In this document: positions 1-7,185 of the stretch, one piece after another
Position numbering within the stretch: the first letter of the stretch is position 1
How the letters are laid out: each line of letters begins with the position of its first letter
DNA from: a virus
Strand: one strand, 5' to 3'
Virus record (IMG/VR): IMGVR_UViG_3300017773_000048
Coordinates: 1 to 35,958 of that record
Length of the DNA stretch: 35,958 bases
Program-made: the position numbers and the translations under genes
The notes under the pieces: model-generated
What the model was told of the DNA's origin: nothing
The model's database searches: none
Seen by the model: the letters and a program-made list of their open reading frames with translations, nothing else

Positions 1-1
1 G

Positions 2-79
2 GACTTATACACTAAAGTGGATTCAGGAGTTACCTTCGAAGATGAAACTACAACCGAGGACACATATGAAACAGTCTAA
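2..79 (+). CDS. C-terminal end of an upstream gene (partial)
   Basis: An open frame runs in from the window edge and stops at 77-79, giving 25 residues rich in Thr, Glu and Asp (ending ETTTEDTYETV). The next gene starts inside it at 66, and stop/start overlaps are the rule in this window, so this is probably the real tail of the preceding gene. An acidic tail alone does not identify the protein. In T4-like genomes the recombination nuclease genes 46/47 often lie near gene 45, but nothing here proves that. Confidence 0.5.
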   Translation, partial: DLYTKVDSGVTFEDETTTEDTYETV

Positions 80-359
80 ACCAGATTACAAATTTAATGA
101 AGGGGCTCTTATTGAAGAGCTCCATGATTACATAGATTCAACCTATAATGCACATTATGGTCAAGGAGGACTTCAGTCAAGTGAAGTTATCATCGACCGA
201 GGACATGGCCTAGGATTCTTCTTAGGAAATGTAGATAAGTATAATGCACGTTATGGCAAGAAGGGTGATACTCCGCAGGAGTGGCGCAAAGACCTGATGA
301 AGGTTCTACATTATGGATTACTTGCTTTATATGAGCATGATAGAAATAATGCAAAGTAA
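66..359 (+). CDS. DUF3310-like phage protein
   Basis: This is a 97-residue protein. I chose the ATG at 66 because GAGGA at 56-60 is a well-spaced ribosome binding site; the ATG at 42 lacks one. The central HYGQGG, followed by LGFFLGNVDKYNARYGKKG and a DL-KV-HY helix, matches the layout of the DUF3310 family (HY-x-GG..., LGN-x-KY-x-R-x-GKKG, DL-x-KA-x-Y). That family is common in phages, often near nucleotide-metabolism genes, and its biochemistry is not settled. The protein is probably soluble, with no signal or membrane segment. It overlaps the upstream reading frame by 14 bases and is followed by an early-type promoter for the clamp gene. Confidence 0.65.
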   Translation: MKQSKPDYKFNEGALIEELHDYIDSTYNAHYGQGGLQSSEVIIDRGHGLGFFLGNVDKYNARYGKKGDTPQEWRKDLMKVLHYGLLALYEHDRNNAK

Positions 360-372
360 TTACATAAAGGGG

Positions 373-401
373 TTTACAAATACCCCAAAGTGTAGTATAA
401 T
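373..401 (+). promoter_or_regulatory. Early-type promoter P1 (gene 45)
   Basis: TTTACA (373-378), 17 bp, TATAAT (396-401), with AAGTGTAG directly before the -10 box. It is one of eleven copies of the same motif in the window and lies in the gap before the sliding clamp gene. A small inverted repeat (GGGGT 369-373 / ACCCC 382-386) overlaps the -35 box. Confidence 0.85.
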
Positions 402-429
402 ATAAACTATTAAATAAATGGAGATGCAA

Positions 430-1095
430 ATGCAACTATCAAATGAAACCCAGGCTCTTCTCGCCAATTTTGCTACTATCAATGCAAACATGGTTCTGAA
501 ACCTGGTCAACAACTAAAAACTATTTCCGAGGCCAAGAACATTTTGGCTATCGCAAATATCACCGAGGACTTCCCTGCTGAAATGGGTATCTACGACCTT
601 AATGAATTCTTATCAATTCATGGTCTTATTGATTCACCTACTTTGCAGTTTGAAGATAATGCTGTACTGTTCAAAGATGATACCAATAAGGTAAAATACT
701 TCTTTGCCGCATCCAGTATTCTTACTACTCCAGAGAAGGATATCACAATGCCTTCAACCGATGTAGAAGTTCACTTTACAGCTGACACAATCTCTAAGAT
801 TAAGAAGGCTGCTAACGTACTAGGTCATATCGATATGGCTATAGTCGGCGGTGAAAATGTAATTGTAAAAGTATTCGATGCTAAAGATACTAGTGCAAAT
901 ACTTATGAACTTGACCTAGGTGCTAATACATCTGGTTCAAACTTTAACTTTGTCATGAACATTTCAAATCTGAAATTAGTTGATGGCGATTATAACGTAT
1001 TTATTTCATCTAAGTTGATTTCCGAATGGCGTAATACTAATTTACCTGTAAATTATTTTATCGCTTTAGAAAAATCAAGTACTTATGGTGTATAA
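430..1095 (+). CDS. 45: Sliding clamp, DNA polymerase accessory protein (gp45)
   Basis: This is the trimeric ring that tethers the phage DNA polymerase to DNA and, in T4, also activates late transcription with gp33/gp55. The protein has 221 residues; T4 gp45 has 228. I chose ATG 430 because the start MQLSNETQALLANFATIN lines up with the T4 N-terminus MKLSKDTTALLKNFATIN, and GGAG at 420-423 is correctly spaced. The in-frame ATGs at 418 and 424 are upstream alternatives. Other shared stretches are IYDLNEFLSI (T4 IYDLNGFLGI), FNFVMNISNLKL (T4 FNFIINMANMKM) and the C-terminal YFIALEKSST (T4 YVVALEADST). It heads a clamp and clamp-loader cluster in the usual T4 order 45-44-62-regA-43. A late-type TATAAATA box overlaps its stop codon. 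Confidence 0.95.
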   Translation: MQLSNETQALLANFATINANMVLKPGQQLKTISEAKNILAIANITEDFPAEMGIYDLNEFLSIHGLIDSPTLQFEDNAVLFKDDTNKVKYFFAASSILTTPEKDITMPSTDVEVHFTADTISKIKKAANVLGHIDMAIVGGENVIVKVFDAKDTSANTYELDLGANTSGSNFNFVMNISNLKLVDGDYNVFISSKLISEWRNTNLPVNYFIALEKSSTYGV

Positions 1096-1098
1096 ATA
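1091..1098 (+). promoter_or_regulatory. Late-type promoter box TATAAATA
   Basis: An exact match to the T4 late promoter -10 consensus (read by gp55 with the clamp), sitting at the end of gene 45 and 95 bp upstream of the gene at 1194. Such octamers also arise by chance in AT-rich DNA. The near-intergenic position, like two other copies here, makes function likely. Confidence 0.5.
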
Positions 1099-1133
1099 CT
1101 TAATGAATTCTCATAATACTATGAGGATAATAC

Positions 1134-1160
1134 GAGAAGATGCTGCATTGGGCGGGTCTC
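1134..1160 (+). other. Possible structured leader element (copy A)
   Basis: GAGA (1134-1137) can pair with TCTC (1157-1160), enclosing GATGCTG and ending in CGGGTC. A similar arrangement (GATGCTG...CGGGTC closed by GTGGA/TCCAC) lies upstream of the hsp20 gene at 3785-3809. A separate small hairpin, CTCATA/TATGAG, lies at 1110-1125. Function unknown; it may be coincidence. Confidence 0.2.
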
Positions 1161-1193
1161 TCATAATTAGTCTACTTTGCAAAGGAGAAAAAA

Positions 1194-1463
1194 ATGACTG
1201 AAGAAGTAATGGCACCACAAGGTGCAGAGGGCCAAGAGGCTCCACAACTGTCCCTACAAGACATCGCAACTTTCGTACAGATTATTGATATCTGTTCTAA
1301 AAGAGGTGGTTTTGAAGGTTCAGAGCTAGAGGCCGTAGGTGGTCTTAGAAATAGAACTGTTGCATTTCTAAATGCCGCGGCTCCAAAAGATGGTGAAGTT
1401 CCTGAAGGACAAGTTCCTGTGGAAGAACCATCAGTTGAAGAGGTTACTGCTGAAGAGGCATAA
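1194..1463 (+). CDS. Conserved small acidic phage protein, unknown function
   Basis: 89 residues, started at ATG 1194 behind GGAG with a run of A. The core is SLQDIATFVQIIDICSKRGG followed by FEGSELEAVGGLRNRTVAFL. This is a pattern I recognise from small conserved proteins of marine T4-like phages, for which no function is known to me. The N-terminus is Gln/Glu/Pro-rich, and the last 25 residues are almost all Glu, Val, Pro and Ala, so a disordered acidic tail is likely. It is preceded by a late-type box and followed by a hairpin terminator, so it may be its own short late transcript. A high-copy structural or assembly role is possible but unproven. Confidence 0.75.
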   Translation: MTEEVMAPQGAEGQEAPQLSLQDIATFVQIIDICSKRGGFEGSELEAVGGLRNRTVAFLNAAAPKDGEVPEGQVPVEEPSVEEVTAEEA

Positions 1464-1481
1464 TCGAACTAGCCATGAGTG

Positions 1482-1507
1482 TGGGGGTGGCTCCCCCATA
1501 TTTTTAT
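1482..1507 (+). terminator. Rho-independent terminator
   Basis: Perfect stem TGGGGG (1482-1487) / CCCCCA (1493-1498) with the five-base loop TGGCT, followed by TATTTTTATTATT. It ends the transcript of the small acidic protein gene. Confidence 0.8.
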
Positions 1508-1525
1508 TATTACAAGGATTATATT

Positions 1526-1786
1526 ATGAACAAAACTGAAGTTTCGGCTCTTATCTCAGCCTTACAAAACGGGATAGTCAATATCACTTTTAAGAAAATC
1601 ATTACCAACGAAATTCGAATTATGGAATCATCTCTGAACCCAGAGATTTTGCGTAAGAATGGAGTCGGTACTATATTGGAAAGTGTTTCACCAGATTCGG
1701 ACCACATCGCTGTGTGGTGTATCGACAAGGGAGCATGGCGTTCCTTTAGAGTTAATACTGTTACTGGCTGGGAGATTATGCAATGA
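1526..1786 (+). CDS. WYL_2 / DUF2693-like small Sm-fold protein
   Basis: 86 residues from ATG 1526 behind AAGGA. The layout is a strand NITFKKIITNEIRIMESSLN, then the Pro-containing segment NPEILRK, and a C-terminal strand pair IAVWCIDKGAWRSFRVNTV. This fits the phage family DUF2693 (WYL_2): lysine-rich beta strand, TLNP-like turn, then VWD-x-GAWRSFR. These are thought to form a small beta-barrel and may bind nucleic acid; no specific role is established. Its stop overlaps the start of gene 44 (ATGA), so it is translated with the clamp loader. It sits directly after a terminator, so its own promoter is not obvious. Confidence 0.65.
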   Translation: MNKTEVSALISALQNGIVNITFKKIITNEIRIMESSLNPEILRKNGVGTILESVSPDSDHIAVWCIDKGAWRSFRVNTVTGWEIMQ

Positions 1787-2721
1787 ACAATGAGTTTCTA
1801 TGGGTAGAGAAATACCGACCACAAACAATACAAGACACAATCTTACCAACTTCGATTAAGAAAACATTTCAAACAATCGTTGATACTGGCGAGATTCCAA
1901 ATTTACTTCTTACTGGTACTGCGGGTATCGGTAAGACAACTGTTGCTAAGGCTTTATGTAAATCACTAGGATTAGATTATCTAGTCATTAATGGTTCAGA
2001 AGAAGGCAACATTGATACACTTAGAACAAAGATTAAACACTTTGCTTCGACAGTATCATTACAGGGTGGATACAAGGTGGTTATTTTAGATGAGGCAGAT
2101 TATCTAAATCCCCAATCCACCCAACCCGCGTTACGTGGATTCATTGAAGAATTCAGTAACAACTGTAGGTTCATAATGACCTGTAACTTTAAAAACAGAA
2201 TCATTGACCCACTACACTCTCGCTGTTCTGTTATAGAATTTAACATTGCAAAGAAAGACACTCCTAAGTTATGTATGCAGTTCCTAGAAAGGTGCTGTAC
2301 TATCTTAACCCAAGAAGGTGTTGAATATGAAGAGGCTGTAGTGGCTGAACTTATTATGAAATATCTGCCAGACTGGCGTAGAGTTCTCAATGAGTTACAA
2401 AGGTATTCTGTTTCTAATCACATAGATACAGGCATCCTTGTTTCTTTATCAGAAGTGTCTATCAGTAGTCTTATGTCCGCACTCAAAGCTAAAGACTTTA
2501 AGAAGATGCGACAATGGGTTACAGATAACATTGACCAAGAACCTGCGGCTCTCTTTAGGAAGTTATATGACAATATGTATGAGTATGTGGAACCACAAAG
2601 TATCCCACAGCTTGTCCTTATTCTCGCTGACTATCAATATAAAAACAGTTTCGTTGCTGACCATGAAATTAATATGGTTGCATGTTGTACTGAAATTATG
2701 GCTGGAGTATCGTTCAAATGA
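1783..2721 (+). CDS. 44: Clamp loader large subunit, AAA+ ATPase (gp44)
   Basis: This ATPase of the gp44/gp62 clamp loader opens gp45 and places it on primed DNA. It has 312 residues; T4 gp44 has 319. Visible elements are the N-terminal WVEKYRPQTIQDTILP, Walker A GTAGIGKTT (residues 45-53), Walker B VVILDEADYLN, sensor 1 FIMTCNFKNRIIDPL, and the arginine-finger SRC motif in LHSRCSVIEF. A helical C-terminal collar follows. It overlaps its upstream neighbour by ATGA and uses GGAG at 1771-1774. It overlaps a 59-residue small gene downstream in the same way. Confidence 0.95.
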   Translation: MNNEFLWVEKYRPQTIQDTILPTSIKKTFQTIVDTGEIPNLLLTGTAGIGKTTVAKALCKSLGLDYLVINGSEEGNIDTLRTKIKHFASTVSLQGGYKVVILDEADYLNPQSTQPALRGFIEEFSNNCRFIMTCNFKNRIIDPLHSRCSVIEFNIAKKDTPKLCMQFLERCCTILTQEGVEYEEAVVAELIMKYLPDWRRVLNELQRYSVSNHIDTGILVSLSEVSISSLMSALKAKDFKKMRQWVTDNIDQEPAALFRKLYDNMYEYVEPQSIPQLVLILADYQYKNSFVADHEINMVACCTEIMAGVSFK

Positions 2722-2897
2722 CAGATAGTTATGAATGGTCAAAATGGCAGATAGTGGAAGTACACTATGCTGGAACTAAAAAGCAGTATAGAGTTGTTAA
2801 GTATAGTGACAAAAGTGTGGTTATCTTTGAGAAAACATTTGTTAAAGAAGACCAAGCTAAACAATTTTTAAAGAAGGCTCGAGATGAATCCCTTTGA
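2718..2897 (+). CDS. Small unknown protein between genes 44 and 62
   Basis: A 59-residue ORF starting MTDSYEWSKWQIVEVHYAGT and ending ARDESL. It is coupled to both neighbours: its ATG overlaps the gene 44 stop, and its last 14 bases overlap the start of gene 62. It is rich in Lys and aromatic residues with two predicted beta stretches (QIVEVHYAG, KSVVIFEKTF), then a Lys-rich helix (EDQAKQFLKKA). No family is recognised. The 59-residue open frame filling the whole space between two core genes with overlaps at both ends supports it as real. Confidence 0.65.
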   Translation: MTDSYEWSKWQIVEVHYAGTKKQYRVVKYSDKSVVIFEKTFVKEDQAKQFLKKARDESL

Positions 2898-3264
2898 TTA
2901 TATAAACGATATCACTAATAACAAGAAAGGCATAATGATAGATGATATCGCCGAGAAGGAGTATAATTCCTTTATAGTCAATCGTGGCTTAGGTAACTTC
3001 CGAGACTGCATTTTATATGCCAATGAAATGAACGTAAACCATCACCTGGATGCACGGCTTCAATATGATTTTTTTATAAATATAATTAAGAAGCAGAAAA
3101 GGTGGTCCAAATGGGCCAAACCAGAATCCGTTTCTAATTTGGAAATTATCAAAGAATATTATGGATATAGTAATGAAAAGGCTAAGTCCGTACTATCCTT
3201 ACTTAATAATGAACAGTTGGAAACATTGAAAAAAAGGATGTATAAAGGTGGAAAACGAAAATAA
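2884..3264 (+). CDS. 62: Clamp loader small subunit (gp62)
   Basis: This is the non-ATPase partner of gp44. The protein has 126 residues, clearly shorter than T4 gp62 (187). Identification rests on position between 44 and regA and on shared segments: KEYNSFIVNRGLGNFRDCI aligns with the T4 region DYSKFMVENALSQFPECM, and RWSKWAKPE aligns with RYGKWAKLVE. The T4 N-terminal and C-terminal extensions are missing, as in other marine T4-like phages. The start overlaps the preceding small ORF, and the end overlaps the regA start by 17 bases. Confidence 0.85.
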   Translation: MNPFDYINDITNNKKGIMIDDIAEKEYNSFIVNRGLGNFRDCILYANEMNVNHHLDARLQYDFFINIIKKQKRWSKWAKPESVSNLEIIKEYYGYSNEKAKSVLSLLNNEQLETLKKRMYKGGKRK

Positions 3265-3688
3265 TATTGAAGTTAAAAATTGGACTCCAGCAGATATGTT
3301 GGAAATCTCACTCAACGAACCAGATGATTTTCTAAAGATTAGAGAAACATTAACACGTATCGGTGTAGCATCTCGCAAAGACCAGAAGCTATATCAGTCT
3401 TGTCATATATTACATAAACAAGGCAGATACTTTATTGTTCACTTTAAAGAGTTGTTTCTATTGGATGGTAAACCATCTAACTTAATAGAAAATGACTTGC
3501 ACAGAAGAAATACAATAGCTACTCTACTTGCTGATTGGGGACTTATCACAGTCCTAAATCCTGAGCAGAGTAAGGACGTAGCTCCATTAAGACAAATCAA
3601 AGTCATTCCTTATAAAGAAAAGGTAGAATGGCAACTATGTCCTAAATACAATATAGGAAATAGTAATGCAAAGGATAACGCAAAATAA
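3248..3688 (+). CDS. regA: RegA translational repressor
   Basis: RegA binds the translation start regions of early phage mRNAs and switches off their translation, including its own in T4. The long form starts at GTG 3248 (146 residues), with AAGGA at 3234-3238 in front. The conserved part begins at an in-frame ATG at 3296: MLEISLNEPDDFLKIRETL aligns with T4 MIEITLKKPEDFLKVKETL, followed by LYQSCHILHKQGRYFIVHFK and, near the end, PKYNIGN (T4 PKYTIGN). T4 RegA has 122 residues, so the short start is also plausible, but no ribosome binding site is seen for it. The gene overlaps gene 62 by 17 bases. Confidence 0.92.
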   Translation: MENENNIEVKNWTPADMLEISLNEPDDFLKIRETLTRIGVASRKDQKLYQSCHILHKQGRYFIVHFKELFLLDGKPSNLIENDLHRRNTIATLLADWGLITVLNPEQSKDVAPLRQIKVIPYKEKVEWQLCPKYNIGNSNAKDNAK

Positions 3689-3691
3689 CTT

Positions 3692-3719
3692 TTTCAATAA
3701 GTTACACGAATTATTGAAA
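3692..3719 (+). repeat. Inverted repeat, 9-bp perfect arms
   Basis: TTTCAATAA (3692-3700) and TTATTGAAA (3711-3719) are exact reverse complements with a 10-base spacer, directly after the regA stop. No U-run follows, so it is not a canonical terminator. Confidence 0.7.
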
Positions 3720-3730
3720 CAAAACAGAAT

Positions 3731-3769
3731 ACAAAATGTTTGGAGAAATATCTTAAACTAACATTTTGT
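3731..3769 (+). repeat. Inverted repeat, 10-bp perfect arms
   Basis: ACAAAATGTT (3731-3740) and AACATTTTGT (3760-3769) are exact reverse complements with a 19-base spacer. The downstream arm ends four bases before the TATAAATA late-type box. It may form a hairpin at the end of the regA message or serve as a protein site next to the promoter. Confidence 0.7.
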
Positions 3770-3773
3770 GCTG

Positions 3774-3781
3774 TATAAATA
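3774..3781 (+). promoter_or_regulatory. Late-type promoter box TATAAATA (hsp20)
   Basis: An exact T4 late -10 octamer in the 155-bp gap between regA and hsp20, about 62 bp before the hsp20 ATG. No early-type promoter is present in this gap. Confidence 0.6.
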
Positions 3782-3784
3782 ATA

Positions 3785-3809
3785 GTGGATGCTGAATAAT
3801 CGGGTCCAC
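3785..3809 (+). other. Possible structured leader element (copy B)
   Basis: GTGGA (3785-3789) pairs with TCCAC (3805-3809) around TGCTGAATAATCGGG, just after the late-type box. It shares GATGCTG...CGGGTC with copy A at 1134-1160. It could be an RNA leader element; low certainty. Confidence 0.25.
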
Positions 3810-3843
3810 ATATTAACCTTGCTATACATAGGAGGAAACTAAA

Positions 3844-4299
3844 ATGGTAAGAAATACAATGAACGTGCCTCGTTCACTATTCATAGGATTTGAACCTATA
3901 CTAAATGAACTTGAAAGAATCCACTCAGCTGGAAGAGCTCAAGATAACTATCCACCCCATAACGTTGTTAAGGTAGATGATGAACACTTTATCATTGAAC
4001 TTGCAGTTGCTGGATTCTCGGAAGAAGATATTTCTGTAGAAGTAAAGGACGGGATTCTTTTAGTGAAAGGTGTAAAGTCTGAAGATGATGAGCGTGAATA
4101 TGCACATAAGGGTATATCATCCCGTAAATTCGAAAAGAACTTCCGTCTTTCCGAGTTTGTCGTTATAGATGGTGCCGACCTTGTGAATGGGATACTTGTG
4201 GTGAATGCCAGAGTTGAAGTTCCAGAAGAGAGGCGTCCTAGGAAGATTCACTTAGGGTCTGCTGGGGCATCAAAGAAGAAGGAATTTATTCAAGAATAG
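3844..4299 (+). CDS. hsp20: Small heat shock protein, Hsp20/IbpA family
   Basis: A 151-residue alpha-crystallin-domain chaperone that would hold unfolding proteins in a soluble state. The N-terminal part FIGFEPILNELERI resembles the IbpA start. The crystallin core runs from about residue 37 (NYPPHNVVKVDDEHFIIELA) through AGFSEEDISVEVKDGILLVKG to the characteristic RKFEKNFRL and the strand DLVNGILVV. The C-terminal tail is Lys/Arg-rich. AGGAGG precedes the ATG. It is the usual Hsp20 seen among the replication genes of marine T4-like phages. The late-type box suggests it serves virion assembly or late-infection stress, but this is inference. Confidence 0.93.
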   Translation: MVRNTMNVPRSLFIGFEPILNELERIHSAGRAQDNYPPHNVVKVDDEHFIIELAVAGFSEEDISVEVKDGILLVKGVKSEDDEREYAHKGISSRKFEKNFRLSEFVVIDGADLVNGILVVNARVEVPEERRPRKIHLGSAGASKKKEFIQE

Positions 4300-4358
4300 A
4301 TTCCGGTGAGCAGCGAAACCTAGTAGATATTTGAAACAATTTCTACTGGAGATACAAA

Positions 4359-4499
4359 ATGAGAACTTTACTCAACATCATGCACAAACATGATGATTTG
4401 TCTTTGGCCCTTAAAGAAATGGCAGAACTAGCCTTATATATTGGTGTATCATTTATGATTGCCCCAAGTATTATTTGGTTAGCCTGGACAGGGATTTAA
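4359..4499 (+). CDS. Small membrane protein, unknown
   Basis: 46 residues, beginning MRTLLNIMHKHDDLSLALK and containing one hydrophobic segment (about residues 22-43, ELALYIGVSFMIAPSIIWLA). GGAG at 4348-4351 is well placed before the ATG. It lies between hsp20 and a strong terminator, so it is probably the last gene of the hsp20 transcript. A single-pass inner-membrane location is likely. No family is recognised; a role in lysis timing or membrane remodelling would be a guess. Confidence 0.65.
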   Translation: MRTLLNIMHKHDDLSLALKEMAELALYIGVSFMIAPSIIWLAWTGI

Positions 4500-4518
4500 G
4501 GTCATTGACTAAAAACTA

Positions 4519-4554
4519 GGGTGGTATCCTTCGGGGTATCACCCAAACTTTTTT
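4519..4554 (+). terminator. Strong rho-independent terminator with UUCG loop
   Basis: GGGTGGTATCC (4519-4529) pairs over 11 positions (two G-U wobbles) with GGGTATCACCC (4534-4544) around a C(UUCG)G tetraloop, followed by AAAC and six T (4549-4554). It separates the hsp20 transcript from gene 43. Confidence 0.92.
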
Positions 4555-4564
4555 AAAAAACCTC

Positions 4565-4593
4565 TTTACATTATGCGTGAAGTGTAGTATAAT
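4565..4593 (+). promoter_or_regulatory. Early-type promoter P2 (gene 43)
   Basis: TTTACA (4565-4570), 17 bp, TATAAT (4588-4593), with GAAGTGTAG before the -10 box. It lies just after the terminator and drives DNA polymerase. Confidence 0.88.
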
Positions 4594-4623
4594 AGTACTA
4601 TATTTAATTATGGATTGGACTAT

Positions 4624-7122
4624 ATGAATTTTTATACAAATGTAACTCGATATGCGAATATGTTACTTTATCGTGGCTATGAAAATGGCACTAAAGTTGC
4701 AAAGCGCATCAAATACAAACCCACCTTATTCGTAAATACTCCGCAGGGAGATTGGACTTCGCTCGATGGTAATCCATGTGCACCTATCAAGTTCGATTCT
4801 ATGCGTGAGGCTAAAGACTGGATGGATATCAATAAGCATACTGCTGGTAGAGAAATCTATGGCAATGACAGATACATATCCCAGTTTATCAACGACCAGT
4901 TCCCTGGCGAGATAGAATTTAATCGTAACCTAATCAACGTAACCTCTATTGATATCGAGGTTGCTTCCGATGATGGTTTCCCAGAACCAGAACAAGCAGA
5001 ACACCCTATCATATCCATTGCGATGAAGAACAATATTGACAATACTTATTATGTGTGGGGTCTTGGAGATTTCGATACAGACCAATCTTATATGAAATCA
5101 CACCGCGTAGTCTATGTAAAATGTGAATCAGAACTTACACTATTACATAATTTTATTAATCACTGGTCACTACCTAGTCAATGTCCTGATGTTATTACTG
5201 GCTGGAATACTATGTACTTTGATATACCATACATTGTAAATCGTATTATCAGAATGCTTGGTGATGATGCTCCTAAAAGGCTTTCTCCTTGGGGTATGGT
5301 AGACAGAAGAACTGCTCGTAAAATGAACAGAGAACAGACTATCTTTGATATCAAGGGTATTGGTCATGCAGATTACATGGAACTATTTCAGAAGTATACT
5401 TACACAGCCCAAGAATCTTATGCTCTTAATCATATTGCTCACGTTATTCTAGGCGAGAAGAAACTGTCATATGAAGAATACGGCTCACTCCATAGTCTAT
5501 ACAAAAATGACCACCAAAAGTTTATTGATTATAATATCAAAGATGTTGAGTTGGTTGACAGACTAGAAGACAAGATGGGCCTTATCACTCTTATGTTGAC
5601 TATGGCATATAAAGGTGGCGTTAACTATTCGGACACGTTCGGAGTTACTGCAATCTGGGATACTATTATTTACAGATATCTCAATGACCGAAAGATTGCA
5701 ATGCCATTCTCCGAGAATAAGATTAAGACTAATTACCCTGGCGGATATGTAAAAGACCCAGTAGTTGGTTTACACGAACACGTGGTATCGTTTGACCTTA
5801 ACTCTCTCTATCCGTCAATCATTATGCAATATAATATGTCGCCCGAAACTATCTTAAACGGCCAAGTCCTTCCTATCAATATCGATAAGATACTTGATGG
5901 GTATACCTTTGACCGAGATGGTCATGCTGTAGGCGGTAATGGTCAATGCTTTAGTAGTGATAAGAAAGGCATGATGCCTACCCTAGTAGATGATTTATAT
6001 AGTGAACGTGTCATAATCAAGAAACAGATGATTGAGGCTCAGAAAGAATTACAGAAGGTAGTTCCTGGTGATAAACAAAAACTCTATGATATAGAACGTA
6101 AAATATCCGTGGCAGAAAATCAACAGATGGCTATTAAAATTCTACTTAACTCACTCTATGGCGCTATGGGTAATAAATACTTCCGTTTCTTTGACCAACG
6201 TATTGCAGAGGCAATTACATTATCTGGTCAGCTTACTATCCGTTGGGCAGAAGTCGCTTTAAATAAATACCTAAATAAAGTCATGAACACAGATACCGAT
6301 TATATCATTGCCATTGACACAGACTCGCTCTATGTTAATCTTGGCCCATTGGTCGAACAGGTTAACCCATCCAATCCGGTTGACTTTCTTGATAAAGTTG
6401 CTAGTGAAAAACTAGAACCAGTCCTTAGTCAGGCATATCAAGAACTGTTTGACCATATGGGTGGCATCAATAATCGTATGGTTATGAAAAGAGAGGCCAT
6501 TGCAGACCGTGCCATATGGACAGCCAAGAAAAGATATATCCTAAACGTGCATGATAACGAGGGTGTTCGATACAAAGAACCTAAACTCAAAATCATGGGT
6601 ATCGAGGCTATTAAATCTTCAACTCCTGCCCCTTGCCGAGATGCTCTTAAAGAATTGTTCAAAGTAATTATGAAGGGTTCCGAGAAAGATAATCAACAGG
6701 CTATCTTACAATTCAAGGATTACTTCCAAACATTACCAGCCCATGATATTGCATTCCCTCGTGGCGTTAGTAATGTTACAGAGTATTCAAATATGCAGAC
6801 CATTTACAAGAAGGGTTGTCCAATGCATGTTCGTGCCGCTCTACTCCATAACAGAATGTTAAAGAATAAAAGTCTGACCAAAAAGTATCAGCCAATTAAG
6901 AATGGCGAGAAGATTAAATTTATATATCTCAAGTCACCCAATCCTATCAAAGAAAATGTAATCGGCTTCATGCAGTATCTCCCAAAAGAGTTTGAATTGG
7001 ATTCCTATATAGATTACGAGACACAATTTCAAAAAACATTCCTTGACCCTATAGAACCTATTTTCAAGGCGATTGGATGGAATACCGAAGAAACTTCAAG
7101 TTTAGAGGACTTTTTTGGATAA
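4624..7122 (+). CDS. 43: Family B DNA polymerase with 3'-5' exonuclease (gp43)
   Basis: Replicative polymerase of 832 residues; T4 gp43 has 898. I chose ATG 4624 because the start MNFYTNV fits the T4-like family (MKEFYISIE in T4). A TTG at 4615 would add three residues. Exonuclease motifs: ExoI SIDIEVASDDGFPEP (near residue 110), ExoII ITGWNTMYFDIPYIVNRI, ExoIII YNIKDVELVDRL. Polymerase motifs: A SFDLNSLYPSI (near 390), B KILLNSLYGAMGNKYFRFFD (near 506), C IAIDTDSLYVNL (near 564). The C-terminus ends SSLEDFFG, consistent with a clamp-binding peptide. The gene has its own early promoter upstream and a new promoter directly after its stop. Confidence 0.97.
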   Translation: MNFYTNVTRYANMLLYRGYENGTKVAKRIKYKPTLFVNTPQGDWTSLDGNPCAPIKFDSMREAKDWMDINKHTAGREIYGNDRYISQFINDQFPGEIEFNRNLINVTSIDIEVASDDGFPEPEQAEHPIISIAMKNNIDNTYYVWGLGDFDTDQSYMKSHRVVYVKCESELTLLHNFINHWSLPSQCPDVITGWNTMYFDIPYIVNRIIRMLGDDAPKRLSPWGMVDRRTARKMNREQTIFDIKGIGHADYMELFQKYTYTAQESYALNHIAHVILGEKKLSYEEYGSLHSLYKNDHQKFIDYNIKDVELVDRLEDKMGLITLMLTMAYKGGVNYSDTFGVTAIWDTIIYRYLNDRKIAMPFSENKIKTNYPGGYVKDPVVGLHEHVVSFDLNSLYPSIIMQYNMSPETILNGQVLPINIDKILDGYTFDRDGHAVGGNGQCFSSDKKGMMPTLVDDLYSERVIIKKQMIEAQKELQKVVPGDKQKLYDIERKISVAENQQMAIKILLNSLYGAMGNKYFRFFDQRIAEAITLSGQLTIRWAEVALNKYLNKVMNTDTDYIIAIDTDSLYVNLGPLVEQVNPSNPVDFLDKVASEKLEPVLSQAYQELFDHMGGINNRMVMKREAIADRAIWTAKKRYILNVHDNEGVRYKEPKLKIMGIEAIKSSTPAPCRDALKELFKVIMKGSEKDNQQAILQFKDYFQTLPAHDIAFPRGVSNVTEYSNMQTIYKKGCPMHVRAALLHNRMLKNKSLTKKYQPIKNGEKIKFIYLKSPNPIKENVIGFMQYLPKEFELDSYIDYETQFQKTFLDPIEPIFKAIGWNTEETSSLEDFFG

Positions 7123-7127
7123 AACAC

Positions 7128-7156
7128 TTTACTTTTGGTTAAAAGTATAGTATAAT
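7128..7156 (+). promoter_or_regulatory. Early-type promoter P3 (glycosyltransferase operon)
   Basis: TTTACT (7128-7133), 17 bp, TATAAT (7151-7156), preceded by AAGTATAG. It would drive the five-gene operon 7186-9950. Confidence 0.85.
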
Positions 7157-7185
7157 ATAACATATAAACACACTAAGGAAATAAT

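Noticed and set aside
42-65. Longer N-terminus for the DUF3310-like gene from ATG 42
   Set aside because: No ribosome binding site before 42, whereas GAGGA fits ATG 66; the upstream gene's frame also covers this part.
2438-2728. Overlapping + strand frame inside gene 44
   Set aside because: Different frame of a conserved ATPase gene; its amino-acid composition is not protein-like and no ribosome site precedes it.
3075-3082. TATAAATA inside gene 62
   Set aside because: AT-rich coding sequence gives such octamers by chance (roughly a few per strand expected here); there is no fitting downstream gene start close by.
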